This document shows positions 60,277 to 64,000 of a stretch of 64,000 bases of DNA, piece after piece; the stretch's first letter is position 1, and every line of letters begins with the position of its first letter. Origin of the DNA: Leptospira soteropolitanensis. Its GTDB lineage: Bacteria; Spirochaetota; Leptospiria; Leptospirales; Leptospiraceae. The position numbers were made by a program, and so were the translations under genes. The DNA is taken from contig NZ_JAMQPN010000009.1 in assembly GCF_026151655.1 (NCBI RefSeq), forward strand, positions 86,226-150,225. The letters run 5' to 3'. Below the pieces are notes generated by a model, which saw only the letters and a list, made by a program, of their open reading frames with translations, ran no database searches and was not told the DNA's origin.

Positions 60277-61977
60277 ATGCCTGAACCACTGCAAAAGATC
60301 ATCGATAATCTCAAAGAGTTATTCAACAAACTCGATAAAACCAAAAAAATGATTTTGGGTGGTGTGCTCGCCGTTGTGGTGGTGGCAGTCATCATCCTAT
60401 CCAATGTCTCGTCACAACGAAACCGAGTGGTTCTGTTTAAGGATTTGGATTCCAAAGACTTTTCTGAAGTTACCAAAAAACTAGATGCTCTCGGTTATTC
60501 TTATGGTTCAAGCGATACGAGTCTCATTACCGTTGATCCCGAACAAAGACAAGAAATCGTCACCAAACTTGCGCAAGAGAATTTGATTCCTGCAGGTGTA
60601 ACAGGTTGGGAACTATTTGACATTGAAAAGTTTACAGAAACCCAATTCGACAAAGACATTAAAAAGTACAGAGCCCTCAAAGGAGCGATTGAAAAATCAC
60701 TCAATACATTGAGGCCCATCGAAAGATCTGATGTCAACATTGCCATCCCTGAAGGAGATCTTTTTGAGTCCAATTCCTATCCAGTAAAGGCAAGTGTCAT
60801 CCTTCACTTCAAACCTGGCGTAGAAGGAATGAGTAAAAAAGAAATCAAAGGGATTGTGAACTTAGTCGCAAGAGCGGTTCCTAAGTTAAAACCAGAGAAT
60901 GTAAGTGTGGCCGATCCTGATGGAAAAATCATTTCTGATTTTGAAGAAGACTTAGAAAAAGAAAGATTAGAACTACGTATCGTCCAAGAAAAACTTAGAA
61001 TCGAAGAAGAAGAACGTGTCAAACGCCTAATCGATATTCGGAATACTCTTCGTTGGTATTTAGGTGGTGAAGATAGAGTCGATATCACTCGTTTCGAATA
61101 TTCTTTCAATTGGGACCAAGAATCCTTAACGGAAAACGAAGTATTACCAGTCGTTGCCGAAGAAGACAACCCTGACACTCCATATAACGAAAGAAAGTTG
61201 GTAGATGGATATTCTTTAAAAGTTTCTTCTAAAGAAACTAAAGAATCATTCAAAGGCCGTGGATTTACTCCAGATGGCCCTGCTGGCACTGAACCGAATT
61301 TACCTCCAGGTTACAAAGACACCGACTACCAGAAAGCTGAATATTCCAAAGACGAAAATATCAATAATTATGAATTCAACAAACGTGTAAAAGATATCAA
61401 ACGTCAACCTTGGAAAATCGAAAAGATTGGACTCTCAGTAGTAGTCGATGGTGTTTGGGAACGAAAAGAACGTGAAGATGGAATGGGTTATGATCGTAAG
61501 TATATTCCTGTTGCTGAACAAGATCTGAAACTCATTCGTAAAAACTTAGAAGCTGCCATTGGATACACACGTTCTCGTGGCGATCAAATCAGTGTCATCA
61601 CCATTCCCAAAGACAGGACAGAACAATTCCGTCTTGAAGATGAAGAGTTTCAAAGACAACGTGCTATTCGAAATATGGTGATCGCATCGCTTGTCATATT
61701 AATCCTACTAATCCTTGCCATTTTAGTGTATCGTGCGATCAAAAAAGAAATCGCAAGAAGAAGAAGACTACGCGAAGAAGAACTTGCTGCTCAACAACAG
61801 ATGATGCGGGAAGCTGCACTCAGAGTAATGGACGAAGGGGGGGCAGAGGTCGAACTCTCCCTCGACGAAAAACTCAGACGCGAATTACTCGAAAACGCAA
61901 TCAACTTGGCAAAAGAAAAACCAGAGGATGTGGCTCAGCTATTACGTACTTGGCTTGCCGAGGAAGAACAAACTTAG
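60277..61977 (+). CDS. fliF: Flagellar MS-ring protein FliF
   Basis: The 566-residue protein has two membrane helices (about 25-43 and 468-487), a periplasmic ring-building domain ([57 protein letters not shown]) and a cytoplasmic C-terminus that binds FliG ([25 protein letters not shown]). GAGG is upstream of the ATG. No fliG follows: the downstream gene is convergent, so here fliF is an isolated flagellar gene separated by 9.6 kb from flgB-flgC-fliE. Confidence 0.95.
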   Translation: MPEPLQKIIDNLKELFNKLDKTKKMILGGVLAVVVVAVIILSNVSSQRNRVVLFKDLDSKDFSEVTKKLDALGYSYGSSDTSLITVDPEQRQEIVTKLAQENLIPAGVTGWELFDIEKFTETQFDKDIKKYRALKGAIEKSLNTLRPIERSDVNIAIPEGDLFESNSYPVKASVILHFKPGVEGMSKKEIKGIVNLVARAVPKLKPENVSVADPDGKIISDFEEDLEKERLELRIVQEKLRIEEEERVKRLIDIRNTLRWYLGGEDRVDITRFEYSFNWDQESLTENEVLPVVAEEDNPDTPYNERKLVDGYSLKVSSKETKESFKGRGFTPDGPAGTEPNLPPGYKDTDYQKAEYSKDENINNYEFNKRVKDIKRQPWKIEKIGLSVVVDGVWERKEREDGMGYDRKYIPVAEQDLKLIRKNLEAAIGYTRSRGDQISVITIPKDRTEQFRLEDEEFQRQRAIRNMVIASLVILILLILAILVYRAIKKEIARRRRLREEELAAQQQMMREAALRVMDEGGAEVELSLDEKLRRELLENAINLAKEKPEDVAQLLRTWLAEEEQT

Positions 61978-64000
61978 GATTCGTTTTTCCAACGGATATT
62001 GGCACCATTGGTAATCCGGGAATAAACTTCCCGGAAATACTGGTTAGGTGCCTTCCCATCGGGATCTTGCGAATAACGAGGTCTTAGGCGATGCACAAAA
62101 TACATATCCAAATCCCCTTTATTTTTTCCGTGAATTTTCCCGCGATATTCCGTAACAAAAAAATACTTCACAAGTTGATAAGTTTCTTGTGAAACATTGA
62201 TCTTTCCTGTTTCACCGCCTGATTCCATCCTTGAAGCAGTATTGACAGTATCTCCCCAAATGTCATAAGCAAACTTAAATCTTCCGACAACTCCCGCCAC
62301 CACAGGACCTGTATGAATTCCCAATCTTAATTCCCAAAAAGGTAATCCTAAGGTTGATTTGATTTCTTTTAATTGGTTCATAAAACTTTGAATTTCTAAG
62401 GCCGCCAAACAAGCGTCTATCGCACTTGTTCTAGTTCCCACAGGAAGTCCACCGGCACACATATAACTATCCCCAATGGTTTTAAGTTTTTCTAAGTTGT
62501 TCCTGAGAATGATTTCATCGAACTGGGTAAAACAAGCATCTAACTCTTCGATCAAACTTTGTTCATCCATCCCTTCCGCGACTTTTGTGAATCCTTTAAA
62601 GTCCGTAAACAAAACCGTAACGTTTTCAATCCTGGAGGGTGTGACACTTCCCTTTTGTTTGAGCTCTTGAGCTACTTTATATGGCAAAATATTGAGTAAT
62701 AACTTTTCTGATTCTTCTCTTGCTTCTTCCGCTTTGTCCTGTGCAATCAGAGCTTTTTCCCTTTCTTCATCCGCTTTTTGTTTTTCTAAATCTAACAAAA
62801 AATAGCTAATATCTAACTCTTCTGCCAAAGGACGAGACATGATATAAACAACCAGATAATTAAACAAAACCAGAGGAAGTACAATCATGGTTAGATGAAA
62901 GGCCGATTCTCCTACACCATACTGTTCACGAATTAATGGAAAATACAATATAGCAGCAATTGCCATAGTAATGAGACCTAAGTTGGCAAGTCGTTGGCTT
63001 AACTGGATTGTTCTTCCTTCTAAAGACAAAGCCCCGTGCCGTAACACCGCATAACCAAGTAAAAATGCAGGTATAAATTGGAAATCTGCTAAAGGATAAA
63101 CCGGATAACCGTGACTTGGAAAAAGGGCAGCAAGTAATAAAATAGCAGACAACAAAAAGGAACCAATGATCCATTTGGATGCAAAGTTAATATAGCCCTT
63201 ATTACGAATGAATGTAAAAAGAACTAATAGAATTGCAATAGCACCATTTGCTCCTACAAGTAATTCCGCAGGACCCCCATGATGTACTCTTGACCAAGGA
63301 TAATCATAATAACCAACAAAAAGATAAGGAGATGGAGCAAGGATTGCCGCAGCCACACAAAGGATATCGATTCCCTGGATCCAAAATGGTGATTTTTGAC
63401 CGATGGCTTCAAATACCAAACGCACCATAATACTTGGGGCAAAAGCAAATGCTACAAAAGTCATCTGAGAAATACGAAGTTGCACAACATAAGAGATATT
63501 TAACTTTAATGGAACAGATTGGATTACGTAAAACCCCGTGAGAATGAGTGCAAAAGCACAAAGTTGGTTGATCCTTGCCGATGGGTTAGCTCCAGCAACA
63601 ATGATGGAAAGAAAAACAGCACCAAACACAGATACAACAGGAGGTATCCCCCAAGGATACCATTTTGCTGACTCATAAGCATCGGGAGAAAGCCCAAACG
63701 AAACACCGAAAGATATAAAAATTAATACAAAAGATAAAAGTGCAAAAAGAAAGTAGAACATACCATTCTTTTGAAATAAAAGTTCATTTACATCAAAAAA
63801 GTCAGAACGAAAAACTCCATAAGCAACAAGTAACATTGGTATGAACAAAAAGAATCCACCAGGATATACCTTGAATCCGAGAATACTTGGTGCATTTAAA
63901 GTTGTGAGTAAAAAAAGTAAATTCACACCATGAAATAGAGTTAGGTGATAGTGTTTGCGAATGTATGTATAATGTTTGATAAAAGAAGGTAAAATTAAAA
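61974..64000 (-). CDS. Membrane-bound class III adenylate cyclase, 5' end beyond the window
   Basis: The frame is open to base 64000, so the GTG at 63926 is internal (upstream residues continue as [17 protein letters not shown]). At least nine hydrophobic helices precede a coiled coil and a cyclase domain: [14 protein letters not shown] with two metal Asp, KTIGDSYM with the base-recognition Lys, [20 protein letters not shown] with the Asp, Asn and Arg of adenylate cyclases. Lys and Asp at these sites point to ATP, not GTP, as the substrate. It converges on fliF with a four-base overlap. Confidence 0.9.
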   Translation of the reverse strand, partial: LILPSFIKHYTYIRKHYHLTLFHGVNLLFLLTTLNAPSILGFKVYPGGFFLFIPMLLVAYGVFRSDFFDVNELLFQKNGMFYFLFALLSFVLIFISFGVSFGLSPDAYESAKWYPWGIPPVVSVFGAVFLSIIVAGANPSARINQLCAFALILTGFYVIQSVPLKLNISYVVQLRISQMTFVAFAFAPSIMVRLVFEAIGQKSPFWIQGIDILCVAAAILAPSPYLFVGYYDYPWSRVHHGGPAELLVGANGAIAILLVLFTFIRNKGYINFASKWIIGSFLLSAILLLAALFPSHGYPVYPLADFQFIPAFLLGYAVLRHGALSLEGRTIQLSQRLANLGLITMAIAAILYFPLIREQYGVGESAFHLTMIVLPLVLFNYLVVYIMSRPLAEELDISYFLLDLEKQKADEEREKALIAQDKAEEAREESEKLLLNILPYKVAQELKQKGSVTPSRIENVTVLFTDFKGFTKVAEGMDEQSLIEELDACFTQFDEIILRNNLEKLKTIGDSYMCAGGLPVGTRTSAIDACLAALEIQSFMNQLKEIKSTLGLPFWELRLGIHTGPVVAGVVGRFKFAYDIWGDTVNTASRMESGGETGKINVSQETYQLVKYFFVTEYRGKIHGKNKGDLDMYFVHRLRPRYSQDPDGKAPNQYFREVYSRITNGANIRWKNES

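Noticed and set aside
1..64000. CRISPR array, prophage, insertion sequence, tRNA or rRNA
   Set aside because: No spaced direct repeats, integrase, transposase, cloverleaf or rRNA sequence was recognised by reading; small RNAs cannot be excluded.

Overview
The window is about 38-40% GC and reads as a chromosomal segment of a Leptospira, most likely from the saprophytic (L. biflexa-like) clade. The reasons are the spirochaete flagellar basal-body genes, many putative lipoproteins with short loose lipoboxes, DUF1554 and DUF5018-like surface lipoproteins, a glutathione peroxidase/OhrR pair, an MCE (Mla-type) lipid-transport operon, and a large family of small minus/plus operons of housekeeping genes. 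No prophage, insertion sequence, CRISPR array, rRNA or tRNA was recognised.

Layout. 1-2.4 kb (minus): start of the ATP synthase operon (atpI-like, atpB, atpE, atpF, start of atpH). 2.6-3.75 kb: a lipoprotein gene broken by a one-base homopolymer frameshift. 3.9-4.8 kb: gpx and an OhrR/MarR-type regulator, with a palindromic operator upstream. 5.1-6.8 kb: amt and a PII gene. 6.8-8.8 kb: an acetolactate synthase gene preceded by a Val/Leu-rich small ORF and mutually exclusive hairpins. 8.8-10.1 kb: lepB-atpZ. 10.2-12.8 kb: a HpcH/HpaI-like protein and a DUF2079 membrane protein. 12.9-17.1 kb: MBL hydrolase, MaoC-type hydratase, GapN-like dehydrogenase. 17.2-24.9 kb: lipoproteins, lipase-like proteins, an HDAC-type deacetylase, and a secreted lipase followed by its putative foldase. 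25.1-29.1 kb: radA, an RNase D-like exonuclease, a GH36 alpha-galactosidase. 29.1-35.9 kb: lipoprotein, a DUF4105 protein with no ordinary start codon, a polytopic membrane protein, a PP2C response regulator, and a second HDAC-like protein. 36-40.3 kb: pyk, BaiN-like flavoprotein, glyoxalase, sterol-desaturase-family protein. 40.4-43.9 kb: Mla/MCE ABC transporter with outer-membrane lipoprotein partner. 43.9-49.1 kb: AraC regulator, second desaturase-family protein, YciI/ECF-sigma/SDR operon. 49.3-50.7 kb: flgB-flgC-fliE. 50.7-60 kb: a metabolic island (MBL hydrolase, GlpD-like, APH-type kinase, FGGY kinase, FLVCR-like MFS, TetR, HemL-like aminotransferase). 60.3-62 kb: fliF. 62-64 kb: membrane-bound adenylate cyclase, cut by the window end.

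Two regulatory assemblies stand out. First, upstream of ilvB (8520-8702) a 43-codon ORF carries a Leu/Val run written largely in GTC/CTC/CTA codons. Its last codons can pair with a downstream segment, and that pairing excludes a second strong hairpin next to the ilvB Shine-Dalgarno. The geometry matches a classical leader-peptide attenuator. Second, the same sequence TGAGTGATRACTCAC lies in both divergent promoter regions of the 54-60 kb island, once inside a 38-bp palindrome next to the tetR gene. This ties the kinase/GlpD operon, the MFS transporter and the HemL-like aminotransferase into one likely TetR regulon.
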